Part shown: positions 36,360 through 44,103 of the stretch, piece after piece
Layout: each line of letters starts with the position of its first letter
Position numbering within the stretch: the stretch's first letter is position 1
NCBI RefSeq assembly: GCF_044762855.1
Contig: NZ_JBIWFB010000001.1
Location: forward strand, 496,001 to 560,000
Direction: 5' to 3'
Origin: Psychrobacillus sp044762855
GTDB lineage: Bacteria; Bacillota; Bacilli; Bacillales_A; Planococcaceae
Length of the DNA stretch: 64,000 nucleotides
Program-made: the position numbers and the translations under genes
The notes under the pieces: generated by a model
What the model saw: the letters and a program-made list of their open reading frames with translations, nothing else
The model's database searches: none
What the model was told of the DNA's origin: nothing

Positions 36360-37553
36360 GTGTCGCCGCTACAAGGATTAAAGATTTTAGATATATCTAC
36401 CATGTTAGCTGCACCATGGGCTAGCACATTCTTAGCAGATTACGGTGCGGAAGTAATCAAAGTAGAACATCCTCAGAACGGGGATCATGCAAGAAAGTAT
36501 GGTGCTCAAAAGGAAGGTCAAGGTTTATTTTGGAAAACACTTAATCGTAATAAAAAAGGCATTACTCTAAACTTAAAAACATCGGAAGGAAAAAAAATTT
36601 TTTTACAATTAGTAAAAGACACAGATGTTGTTGTAGAAAACTTTCGACCTGGAACGTTGGATAAATGGGGATTAGATTGGTCAACATTACTAGAGACAAA
36701 TCCTAAATTAATCTTATTACGCATTACAGGCTTTGGGCAAGAGGGACCTTATGCAAAACGAGGTGGCTTCGGAACAGTTGCTGAAGCTATGAGCGGATTT
36801 ACTTCCGTTAATGGCGAAAAAGGTGGCAGACCAACTTTGCCAGGCATGGCACTAGCAGATGGTGTGTCTAGTATTTTTGGGGCACTTTCTATTATGATTG
36901 CACTCTATGCACAGATAAAAAATGGTGTTGAAGAAGGACAACAAATTGATATCAATTTATATGAACCATTAATGCGATTACTAGAACCACAAATTACAGC
37001 TTATGATCAATTAGGAAGAATCCCTGAACCTATTGGTAATAGTAGTTTGCAAACTGCCCCAAGGAATACCTATTTAACAAAAGATAATACATGGGTTGCC
37101 TTGTCTGGTTCCACACAGTCAATTGTAGAAAATATTTTCCGTGCCATTGGGCGAGAGGACTTAATTAACGATCCGAAATTTTTTACAAATGAACAGCGCT
37201 TAAAAAATGTAGAAGAACTAGATGGAATTATAGGCAATTGGATTAAACAGTACTCTTATGTAGAAGTTGTTGAGAGTTTTAGTAAAGCTGGCGCAGTTGT
37301 AGGTCCTATGTACAATATTGCTCAATTATTTGAAGACCCTCATTATCAATATAATGAATCCTTTATAAAGGTGAAAGACAATGACTTTGGGGAAATGCGT
37401 GTTCCAAACGTTGTGGCAAAGTTTTCAAAAACGCCAGGCACGGTACGCCACCTAGGTCCCGATAAAGGACAAAATACCGAAGAAGTTTTAAAAGAAAAGG
37501 TCCAATTATCAGATGAACAGATACGAGAACTCAGAAAGATGGGTGTTATTTGA
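36360..37553 (+). CDS. Family III CoA-transferase (CaiB/BaiF type)
   Basis: A 397-residue enzyme with the family start LKILDISTMLAAPWASTFLADYGAEVIKVEHP, represented here by LADYGAEVIKVEHP, then VVVENFRPGTLDKWGLD, and ALADGVSS with the catalytic aspartate near residue 166. It starts with GTG behind AAGGGAG, four bases after the lyase. It would move CoA from a donor such as succinyl-CoA to the hydroxy-acid that the lyase then cleaves. Confidence 0.9.
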   Translation: MSPLQGLKILDISTMLAAPWASTFLADYGAEVIKVEHPQNGDHARKYGAQKEGQGLFWKTLNRNKKGITLNLKTSEGKKIFLQLVKDTDVVVENFRPGTLDKWGLDWSTLLETNPKLILLRITGFGQEGPYAKRGGFGTVAEAMSGFTSVNGEKGGRPTLPGMALADGVSSIFGALSIMIALYAQIKNGVEEGQQIDINLYEPLMRLLEPQITAYDQLGRIPEPIGNSSLQTAPRNTYLTKDNTWVALSGSTQSIVENIFRAIGREDLINDPKFFTNEQRLKNVEELDGIIGNWIKQYSYVEVVESFSKAGAVVGPMYNIAQLFEDPHYQYNESFIKVKDNDFGEMRVPNVVAKFSKTPGTVRHLGPDKGQNTEEVLKEKVQLSDEQIRELRKMGVI

Positions 37554-37681
37554 CGTTACGGTTACTCTATTTAAATTGCCTCTTATTCCTGTTTGTTTTT
37601 TGTATTTGAATTTGGTTGGTAAATCCTCAGTACAAGGATATCTCTATACACTAGCAAGTAATCAATCCTTATAGATTCAAA

Positions 37682-37737
37682 GGAAGGAGCTGTTCAGAAA
37701 GTCGGTATACACTAACTATCTGCAACGGCTTCTTTTC
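37682..37737 (+). terminator. Imperfect long hairpin, probable terminator after the CoA-transferase gene
   Basis: GGAGCTGTTCAGAAAGT can pair imperfectly with ACTATCTGCAACGGCTTC across a ~10-base loop, followed by TTTTC. The remaining 300-base gap before the next gene shows only a weak promoter-like TTGAAT and TATACA near 37803-37830. Confidence 0.5.
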
Positions 37738-37851
37738 TTACCAACTTTTCCAATGATAAACTCAAATTTACTCATTTCTTTCTCAAAGAATGCCCACTAG
37801 CGTTGAATAAGTTAAAAATGTAATTATACAACCTTGCGAGGAGCTGATGGA

Positions 37852-38361
37852 GTGGAATTACAGATACCAAATCCGTTATTAGATGTAACAATGTTAAACC
37901 CAGGGGATTTGTTAGAGCTAACAGGAAAAATATATGTGGGAAGAGATGCCGTTCTGCCAAAGATTGTAGAGCTTTCTCGTGGAAATGGTCTAGAACAAAT
38001 GAAGATTGATTTGCAAGGATCTGTAATTTTTCATTCAGCTGTTAGTGTAGCAGGAATTGGACCAACTACTAGTAATAAAGTCGAAATCGAAGAGAGTATT
38101 GTCCCTTTATCTAAAGCTGGTGTAAAAATTCATCTTGGTAAAGGTGAGATTATGCCAGAGACAATTAAAAGACTAAAAGGAGAAAACGCAATCTTTGCAG
38201 TAATCCCTCCTGTAACAGCGTTAATTAAAAGCAAAGTAATAAAAGTTAAAATGGTTGCATTTCCAGAACTAGGGATGGAAGCGTTTCACGAAATTACGGT
38301 TCAAAAATTACCATGTATGGTTGCTGCAGTTAATGGTGTATCAATTTATAAGGAGAGATAA
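37852..38361 (+). CDS. Class I fumarase-type hydratase, beta (C-terminal) subunit
   Basis: A 169-residue protein matching the C-terminal domain of fumarate/tartrate dehydratases: LLELTGKIYVGRDAVLPKI and AGIGPTTSNKVE, with a conserved lysine-rich substrate loop IHLGKGEI. It forms the active site together with the alpha subunit encoded next. I chose GTG 37852 with GAGGAG eight bases before it. Fumarate, tartrate and mesaconate are all known family substrates. In this setting hydration of mesaconate to citramalate would feed the CoA-transferase and CitE-like lyase. The beta gene before alpha is the reverse of the common order. Confidence 0.85.
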   Translation: MELQIPNPLLDVTMLNPGDLLELTGKIYVGRDAVLPKIVELSRGNGLEQMKIDLQGSVIFHSAVSVAGIGPTTSNKVEIEESIVPLSKAGVKIHLGKGEIMPETIKRLKGENAIFAVIPPVTALIKSKVIKVKMVAFPELGMEAFHEITVQKLPCMVAAVNGVSIYKER

Positions 38362-39221
38362 TGATGATTATAGGGGAACGAATCATACAGGCTGCGAAAG
38401 AAGCTGTTATAGGTGCTAGCAGTAGGTTCCGGGAAGATCAATTACAAGCATATTACAAAGCATTAGAAATTGAAGAGGATGAAAAAAGTAAATGGGTGTT
38501 AAAGCAAAATATAGAAAATGCCCTTCTGGCGAGTTTAAATCATTCTCCGATCTGTGATGATACAGGAATTCCTCATATTGTATTGTCTATTGGAAACGAT
38601 GAAGTTGTACCTGGTAAAATTCAGAGCTACATTCAACAAGGGATTAAAGAGGGATTAGCTGAACTACCTGGTAGGCCAATGGCAGTTATAGGAAACGAAA
38701 TGGAACGACTTGGTCAAACTTTAGGTATGTATGATGATCCAAGCAAACTTGAAGCGGCACCTGTTCTGTTAATGGAACATCAAGGAAAAGGGATTAAAAT
38801 TACTGTACTTATGCTAGGGGGAGGCCCAGAAATAAGGGGAAAAACCTATCGAGTTTTTCATAAACATGATGGACAAAATGTCATTAATGAAGTGATTGGT
38901 TGGATTAAAGAAGGCGTAAGTAAATTAGGATGTACGCCTGCTGTTCCATTTGTTGGCATTGGGCGAACGCATTTTGAAGCAAGTTCATATATGCTACGGG
39001 CAATGTATGAAGCGAACTTTAATCATCAAACAGACATTGAGCAACAGATTGTGACGGAGATTAATAAAGAGAATGTTGGATCTCTAGGGCTTGGTGGAAA
39101 TATTACAAGTTTGGGTGCTTTTGTTCGGATTGCTCCCCAGCGTGCTAGTGGTGTACGTATCGTATCAATGCGTTTGGGATGTTCTATAGATCCCCGGAGA
39201 CACAGTGTTTGTTTGGAATAA
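38361..39221 (+). CDS. Class I fumarase-type hydratase, alpha (iron-sulfur) subunit
   Basis: A 286-residue subunit with the three cysteines expected to hold the [4Fe-4S] cluster: SPICDDTGIP near residue 67, LGCTPAVPFVGIGRTH near 193, and RLGCSIDPRRH close to the C terminus. GLGGNITSL is also typical. The start overlaps the beta stop by one base (TAATG) behind AGGAGAG; ATG 38364 is equally possible. It completes the hydratase of module A. Confidence 0.9.
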   Translation: MMIIGERIIQAAKEAVIGASSRFREDQLQAYYKALEIEEDEKSKWVLKQNIENALLASLNHSPICDDTGIPHIVLSIGNDEVVPGKIQSYIQQGIKEGLAELPGRPMAVIGNEMERLGQTLGMYDDPSKLEAAPVLLMEHQGKGIKITVLMLGGGPEIRGKTYRVFHKHDGQNVINEVIGWIKEGVSKLGCTPAVPFVGIGRTHFEASSYMLRAMYEANFNHQTDIEQQIVTEINKENVGSLGLGGNITSLGAFVRIAPQRASGVRIVSMRLGCSIDPRRHSVCLE

Positions 39222-39232
39222 TCAGAAAAGTG

Positions 39233-39262
39233 TTGACATTGAATAAATTGAATGTTTAAAAT
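39233..39262 (+). promoter_or_regulatory. Sigma-A promoter of catabolic module B
   Basis: TTGACA at 39233-39238 and TAAAAT at 39257-39262 are separated by 18 bases, 61 bases before the amidohydrolase start codon. Confidence 0.65.
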
Positions 39263-39304
39263 AGAGTTACAGCATTGTTCAACAATACTGTAACTCTATT
39301 TTAA
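39256..39304. promoter_or_regulatory. 49-bp dyad: possible GntR operator and/or terminator hairpin
   Basis: Perfect 17-bp outer arms (39256-39272 with 39288-39304) enclose an inner dyad ATTGTT-C-AACAAT. The centre TTGTTCAACAA fits the TNGTNNNACNA consensus of FadR-like GntR operators. The dyad starts at the module B -10 element, as the module A dyad does. As RNA it is also a very strong hairpin that could end transcription from the hydratase genes, although the T tract is short. Confidence 0.65.
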
Positions 39305-39322
39305 ATTCAAGGGGTGTAGGGA

Positions 39323-40207
39323 ATGAATGAGGAGTTATTAGAAGGTGCGTATGATTTACATGTTCATACAGGACCGGACTTTTTATGTCGTAAATTAGAT
39401 GACTTAGAAATGGCAGAACGTATAAGAAGTTTAGGGATGAAAGGATACGCTATTAAATCCCATCACAGTTCAAGTGCGGGAAGAGCAAAATTAATAAATG
39501 CGCTTTACCCTGAAATTGAAGCAATTGGTGCACTTTGTTTAAATCACGCAGTAGGTGGTTTAAATATGATTGCTGCTGAAATGGCCGCCCGTGATGGTAC
39601 CAAAATTATTTGGATGCCCACATTTGATGCGAAGAATGAGCAGGATGTTTTTGCTTTAAATAAACCAGAAAAACTTCCCCATTGGGCGAAGATGCAAATG
39701 GAATTGATGGAAAAGGGGAAAGCAAAAAAAGGAATTTCAATTTTAGATGGGGACAGTATAAAAGAAGAAGTAAAAGATATTGTTGAAATTGTTAAAGAGT
39801 ATAACCTTGTGCTAGCAACAGGACATCTAAGTCCAAAAGAAATTTATGCTTTAGCAAAATATACAAATAGTGAAGGATTTAATAAGTTGGTGGTTACTCA
39901 TCCTAATTTCCCTTCTATTAATCTTTCAAAAGAGCAACAAAAGGAACTTGTTGAATTAGGTGCGACAATGGAATATTGCTTCACTACACCAAACTCTAAA
40001 AAAGTAACATGGGAACGAGTATATGAAGAATTGAAGTTTGTTGGTGTAAGAAATGCCATTTTATCGACAGATTTAGGGCAACCAAACGGTATGTTTCCGG
40101 ATGAGGGATTGTTACTATTTATTAATAATCTGATTGAAAACGATTTCACCAGACAAGATGTTCAACAAATGATTGTAACTAATACATCGCAACTAATTAC
40201 AGTATAG
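39323..40207 (+). CDS. Amidohydrolase-fold hydrolase (DUF6282-like)
   Basis: A 294-residue TIM-barrel hydrolase with candidate metal ligands along the chain: H-x-H in YDLHVHTGPD (13 and 15), KSHHSS near 47, ATGHLSPKE near 172, VTHPNFPS near 196 and STDLGQ near 257. It is the first gene of module B. The two genes after it encode steps acting on 4-oxalomesaconate. In Sphingobium that compound arises when the amidohydrolase LigI opens 2-pyrone-4,6-dicarboxylate, so a lactonase role here is an attractive but unproven guess. Confidence 0.7.
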   Translation: MNEELLEGAYDLHVHTGPDFLCRKLDDLEMAERIRSLGMKGYAIKSHHSSSAGRAKLINALYPEIEAIGALCLNHAVGGLNMIAAEMAARDGTKIIWMPTFDAKNEQDVFALNKPEKLPHWAKMQMELMEKGKAKKGISILDGDSIKEEVKDIVEIVKEYNLVLATGHLSPKEIYALAKYTNSEGFNKLVVTHPNFPSINLSKEQQKELVELGATMEYCFTTPNSKKVTWERVYEELKFVGVRNAILSTDLGQPNGMFPDEGLLLFINNLIENDFTRQDVQQMIVTNTSQLITV

Positions 40208-40217
40208 GAGTGAGATT

Positions 40218-40940
40218 ATGAGTTCAAAAGTGTTAGTAGTAAGCGCCCATGCAGCTGATTTTGTATGGCGTGCAGGTGGAACAATTGCAAGTTATATCGA
40301 TCAAGGTGCAGATTTACATCTAGTTGTTTTAAGTTACGGAGCACGTGGTGAATCAAATGATCTTTGGAATATAGAAAACCAAACATTAGAACAAGTGAAA
40401 AAGATACGAGATGAAGAAATGCATGCAGCGGCTACTGAATTGGGTGTAAGGAATATTGAAATGTGGGATTTTGAAGACTATCACATGTTTATTGATGATG
40501 AACGAATGTTTAAGCTAACGAAGAAAATCCGTGAAGTGGCGCCAGAAATTATTATTTCTCACGGACCTAAAGATGCATTTAATCCGGATCATGAGACGGT
40601 GCATAAGTATGTATTCGATGCAGCAGTACTTTCCACTTCTAATGGCGTTCGCATTGAGGGAACAAAAACGGCTAAACAAGCAAAAATATTTTGCTTTGAA
40701 CCGCATCAACCAGAAATTAGCGATTTTGAAGTAGATGTTATTGTTGATATTACAAATGCATTTGAAAAGAAAGTAAAGGCAATGAATTGCTTTAAGGCTC
40801 AAAAACATTTAATAGATTACTATGGATGGAAAGCACAACTTCGTGGAAACCATGCTCGTAGATGTTCTGGAAATAATGCATTCAAGCAAGCAGAAGCTTT
40901 TTCTCGAGTCTTCCCATTAGTTAATGGGGAGTTAATATGA
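40218..40940 (+). CDS. GalB-like 4-oxalomesaconate hydratase (PIG-L/LmbE fold)
   Basis: A 240-residue PIG-L-fold protein whose start SAHAADFVWRAGGTIA closely follows Pseudomonas GalB as I remember it, and departs from true deacetylases, which have AHPDDE. Further shared features are LSYGARGES, NPDHETVHKYV and CFEPHQPE. GalB hydrates 4-oxalomesaconate to 4-carboxy-4-hydroxy-2-oxoadipate in gallate/protocatechuate 4,5-cleavage. The next gene encodes a candidate aldolase for exactly that product, which strengthens the call. It overlaps the aldolase gene by ATGA. Confidence 0.8.
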   Translation: MSSKVLVVSAHAADFVWRAGGTIASYIDQGADLHLVVLSYGARGESNDLWNIENQTLEQVKKIRDEEMHAAATELGVRNIEMWDFEDYHMFIDDERMFKLTKKIREVAPEIIISHGPKDAFNPDHETVHKYVFDAAVLSTSNGVRIEGTKTAKQAKIFCFEPHQPEISDFEVDVIVDITNAFEKKVKAMNCFKAQKHLIDYYGWKAQLRGNHARRCSGNNAFKQAEAFSRVFPLVNGELI

Positions 40941-41635
40941 AAAAAATTGTACTTGATATTAAACGACCTATAAAAGAGCATGTGGAAATTATTGAAACTT
41001 TCGATGTATCCACCGTATATGAAGCACAAGGTAAGAAAGGGCTTGTTTCTGATGAACTGCACTCTATTTTACCTGGTAAAAGAATTGCAGGACCAGTTGT
41101 AACAGTTGTATGTAAGAGTGGGGATAATTTGATGATTCATGCGGCAATTGAAGCCGTAAAACCAGGTGATATCGTTTATATCACGACTGATGAAAAAGAA
41201 AGTCGTTACGGTATGTTGGGGGAATTAATTATAACAGCATTAATGAAGCGAGGCGTAAAAGGAGTAATAACAGAATCCGGGATACGAGATGTCAAACAGA
41301 TACAAGACATGAATTTCCCGATTTGGACGAAATATATTACTCCCAAGGGGACTACCAAAAAATATGGAGGGTCCGTTAATGTACCTATTGAAAAAAATGA
41401 CGTGGTCATTAACCCTGGAGATATTCTTATAGCAGATGATGATGGTGTTGTTGTTATCCCGAGATTATCTGCTGAAGAGAGCATTGAAAAAACGAAAGTA
41501 CGTATGGCTAAAGAAGTAGGTACATTAGAAAAGATTAATAGTTTGCAATTAAGTCTAGATTTCTATTCTTTACGTGAGGTTTTAGAAACTGAAGGTGTTG
41601 TATATGAAAAAGTGCCGGAGGAATCGTATGACTAA
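40937..41635 (+). CDS. RraA-fold aldolase, 4-carboxy-4-hydroxy-2-oxoadipate aldolase type (GalC/LigK-like)
   Basis: A 232-residue protein of the RraA/HMG aldolase family. It has STVYEAQGKKG near the start, GELIITALMKRGVKGVITES and GIRD, carrying the arginine-aspartate of the divalent metal and pyruvate-enolate site, and DILIADDDGVVVIP near the end. GalC/LigK enzymes split the GalB product to pyruvate and oxaloacetate and also decarboxylate oxaloacetate. It is coupled to the GalB-like gene and overlaps the following dehydrogenase by eight bases. Confidence 0.85.
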   Translation: MKKIVLDIKRPIKEHVEIIETFDVSTVYEAQGKKGLVSDELHSILPGKRIAGPVVTVVCKSGDNLMIHAAIEAVKPGDIVYITTDEKESRYGMLGELIITALMKRGVKGVITESGIRDVKQIQDMNFPIWTKYITPKGTTKKYGGSVNVPIEKNDVVINPGDILIADDDGVVVIPRLSAEESIEKTKVRMAKEVGTLEKINSLQLSLDFYSLREVLETEGVVYEKVPEESYD

Positions 41636-42536
41636 GTTAGGCTTTATCGGGTTTGGAGAGGCTGCCGCTAGTATATGTAGTGGATTGAAAAATGTTGCAA
41701 ATGTTGATGTTTTTTCATACGACATTGTTTTAACTATGGAATCACATCGTGAAAGAACGCTCGCACTTATGAGGGAACAACATGTAAATCCCTGTGACAC
41801 ACTCGCTGAATTAATAAACAATACTGATATCATATTCTGTTTAACGAGCGCTAAATTCGCAATAGGGATTGCACAAGATGTAGCAACCATTGCAAATAAA
41901 CCGGTGACTTATATTGATTTGAATTCTGCTTCTCCAGGGCTAAAGAAGGAAATAGCTAAGGTATTTGAATATACAGCTGTTCAATTTTTAGATGGCGCTG
42001 TTATGGAATCAGTACCCCCTAATAAGCACCGTGTACCTATATTATTAAGCGGTGCAAATGCACATGAGACGGCTGTTATACTAACGAATTGCCAAATGAA
42101 AACAAGTGCTATAAGTGAGCACGTTGGTGATGCCTCCTCTATCAAAATTACGCGAAGTATTTTTGTGAAGGGTTTTACAGGTTTACTGATCGAAACTTTA
42201 CAGGCAGCTTCAAAAATGAATATCTTACCACACATTACAGACTCTATTAATCAAACATTTAAGAACTTCGATCTCGAACAACTAGCAGAAAAGTATATAC
42301 CACGTACCGCAATCCATGCAAATCGCCGGGCTTTTGAAATGCAAGAGGCAATGATGATGATGGAGGAATTGTCCATTCGAAATGATTTATCAAAAGCAAC
42401 AAAAGAAAAACTAGAATATATTGCATCTAAGGAGTTAGATGTAATCTATCAACATGAAGTTCCTGCATCATTTCAAGTTGTCATTCAAAAATTAAATGAG
42501 ATAAATGAGGAGGATTTAGAAGATGAGAAAGTTTAA
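41628..42536 (+). CDS. 6PGDH-like NAD(P) dehydrogenase with DUF1932 domain
   Basis: A 302-residue protein with an N-terminal Rossmann fold (KLGFIGFGEAAASICSGL) and a helical C-terminal domain of the DUF1932 type (about 185-270; SSIKITRSIFVKGFTGLLIE). I chose ATG 41628 with GGAGGA before it. Such proteins belong to the beta-hydroxyacid dehydrogenase group and accompany carboxylic acid catabolism. It may oxidise or reduce an intermediate at the entry to the GalB/GalC route. Substrate unknown. Confidence 0.75.
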   Translation: MTKLGFIGFGEAAASICSGLKNVANVDVFSYDIVLTMESHRERTLALMREQHVNPCDTLAELINNTDIIFCLTSAKFAIGIAQDVATIANKPVTYIDLNSASPGLKKEIAKVFEYTAVQFLDGAVMESVPPNKHRVPILLSGANAHETAVILTNCQMKTSAISEHVGDASSIKITRSIFVKGFTGLLIETLQAASKMNILPHITDSINQTFKNFDLEQLAEKYIPRTAIHANRRAFEMQEAMMMMEELSIRNDLSKATKEKLEYIASKELDVIYQHEVPASFQVVIQKLNEINEEDLEDEKV

Positions 42537-43575
42537 CGGTATATGGTTCTTTTTAGTTTTAACTTTTTTGCTAGTTGCATGTAGTGATAAAACAGAGCCA
42601 ACTGAAGTAGAAGCTAGTGATTCCACAGAGACTTCAGCCCCTGTAGTAGAAAATACTTCAACATATCCTGAAAAACCTATTACAATGGTTGCTCCTTCAG
42701 GTGCTGGTGGTTCATGGGATATTGCAGCGCGTTCCATTGTAAGCGCTTTAGAAAAAACATCCATTGTAACAGAACAAATGAGTGTTGAGAATGTACCAGG
42801 TGGAAGTGGTGCTGTATTCATGGCAACTTATGCTACGAAAGATATAAAAGATGATTACAAAGTGTTCGTTAACTCACCTTCGTTATTAATTAATAACTTA
42901 CGTTCTGAAGCCAATAGTCCATATGGTCATAAAGATACAACGCCGCTTGCACAATTATTTCAAGACTATGGTGTAATTGCTGTTCAGAAAGATTCACCCT
43001 ACAATGATTTACCTAGTTTACTAGAAGATTTGAAAAATAATCCTTCAAAACTATCGATAGGTGGAGGATCTTCTGCAGGTTCCATGTGGCATTTAAACTT
43101 TGCTTTATCAGCATACAATGAAGGAGTAGATATCACGAAATTAAAATATGTTCCTTTTAGTGGTAACGGTGAGTCTATGACTGCATTATTAGGTAAGCAT
43201 GTTGATGTACTCTCTAGTGGAGCTTCCGACGTTGCACAGTATTTAAAAGCTGGGGAAATTAAGGTACTAGCTTTAAATGCACCAAAACGTTTAGATGGTG
43301 ACTTTGCAGATGTTCCAACATTACAAGAATTAAATATTAATGGTGATTTTAGCATCTGGCGTGGCGTATTTGGTCCTAAGGAAATGTCTACTGAAGCAAA
43401 AGATTACTGGAACGATGCTTTAAAGCAACTTTCCGAAACACCAGAATGGCAACAAGAAATGAAATCTAACGGTTGGGAACCTGCGTATTTGGATGCTGAT
43501 TCATTCAAAACAGCTTTAGATGAGCAAAATGAAACGATTCTTGAAGTATTAAAAGTAATGGAAATGGCTCAATAG
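42523..43575 (+). CDS. tctC: Tripartite tricarboxylate transporter substrate-binding lipoprotein (TctC/Bug)
   Basis: A 350-residue extracytoplasmic binding protein. Lipobox LLVACS puts the lipidated Cys near residue 20, followed by an acidic Thr/Glu/Ser linker and the Bug-family body: YPEKPITMVAPSGAGGSWD, ENVPGGSGAV and SIGGGSSAGS. Bug proteins bind carboxylates such as citrate, and the ligand sits between the two lobes. The start overlaps the dehydrogenase gene by 14 bases behind AGGAGG. A hairpin follows directly, which may keep its mRNA more abundant than that of the membrane subunits. Confidence 0.9.
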   Translation: MRKFNGIWFFLVLTFLLVACSDKTEPTEVEASDSTETSAPVVENTSTYPEKPITMVAPSGAGGSWDIAARSIVSALEKTSIVTEQMSVENVPGGSGAVFMATYATKDIKDDYKVFVNSPSLLINNLRSEANSPYGHKDTTPLAQLFQDYGVIAVQKDSPYNDLPSLLEDLKNNPSKLSIGGGSSAGSMWHLNFALSAYNEGVDITKLKYVPFSGNGESMTALLGKHVDVLSSGASDVAQYLKAGEIKVLALNAPKRLDGDFADVPTLQELNINGDFSIWRGVFGPKEMSTEAKDYWNDALKQLSETPEWQQEMKSNGWEPAYLDADSFKTALDEQNETILEVLKVMEMAQ

Positions 43576-43580
43576 TTAAA

Positions 43581-43610
43581 AGGGGCTTCTGAGTTAGAAG
43601 CCCCTATTTT
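43581..43610 (+). terminator. Intra-operon terminator/attenuator between tctC and tctB
   Basis: A perfect 10-bp stem (AGGGGCTTCT with AGAAGCCCCT) and a 5-base loop followed by ATTTTC. The T tract is moderate, so partial read-through into tctBA is likely. Confidence 0.75.
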
Positions 43611-43634
43611 CTTTCAAACATAGGGGGAAATAAA

Positions 43635-44093
43635 ATGACAAGAAAAGTAGATAGATATGTTAGTATCGTTCTAATCATTATTGGCATTTTTATTGTATAT
43701 GAAAGTTCAAAAATTTCATCCATGGCATTAGGTAGTTCAGTTGGTCCAAGGACTTTTCCATTAGGACTTGGCGTTTTGATCATCCTATTAAGCTTGCGTT
43801 TACTATATGAATCTTTTAAAAAGGAGTATGTAGATATTGATAATAGTTCATGGAATTTTAAGAAATTCTTTTTATTTCTAGCTTTATTAATTATCTACAT
43901 AGTTGTTTTTGAAAAAATAGGCTTTGTTGTTAGCACATTTATTTTCCTTTTTGTCGCATTTCAAATTATGAAAAAAGGCAAAATAATCTACTCTTTTTTA
44001 ATTAGTTTTGCATTTTCATTTGGCATTTATTATATGTATGTTGAAGTACTTCGTGGAACATTACCAGGTTTTCCGGAATGGTTAGGATTATAG
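43635..44093 (+). CDS. tctB: Tripartite tricarboxylate transporter small membrane subunit (TctB)
   Basis: A 152-residue protein with four membrane helices, as usual for TctB, and the family-like GPRTFPLGLGVLIILLSL in the second-helix region. It stands between tctC and tctA, ten bases before tctA, behind AGGGGGAAA. It is needed for uptake together with the large subunit; its sequence is poorly conserved in the family. Confidence 0.87.
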   Translation: MTRKVDRYVSIVLIIIGIFIVYESSKISSMALGSSVGPRTFPLGLGVLIILLSLRLLYESFKKEYVDIDNSSWNFKKFFLFLALLIIYIVVFEKIGFVVSTFIFLFVAFQIMKKGKIIYSFLISFAFSFGIYYMYVEVLRGTLPGFPEWLGL

Positions 44094-44103
44094 GGGGGAA
44101 AAA

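Noticed and set aside
39256..39304. Simple terminator only
   Set aside because: It overlaps a good -10 element and has a GntR-consensus centre, so I list it as a regulatory site with possible terminator function rather than as a plain terminator.
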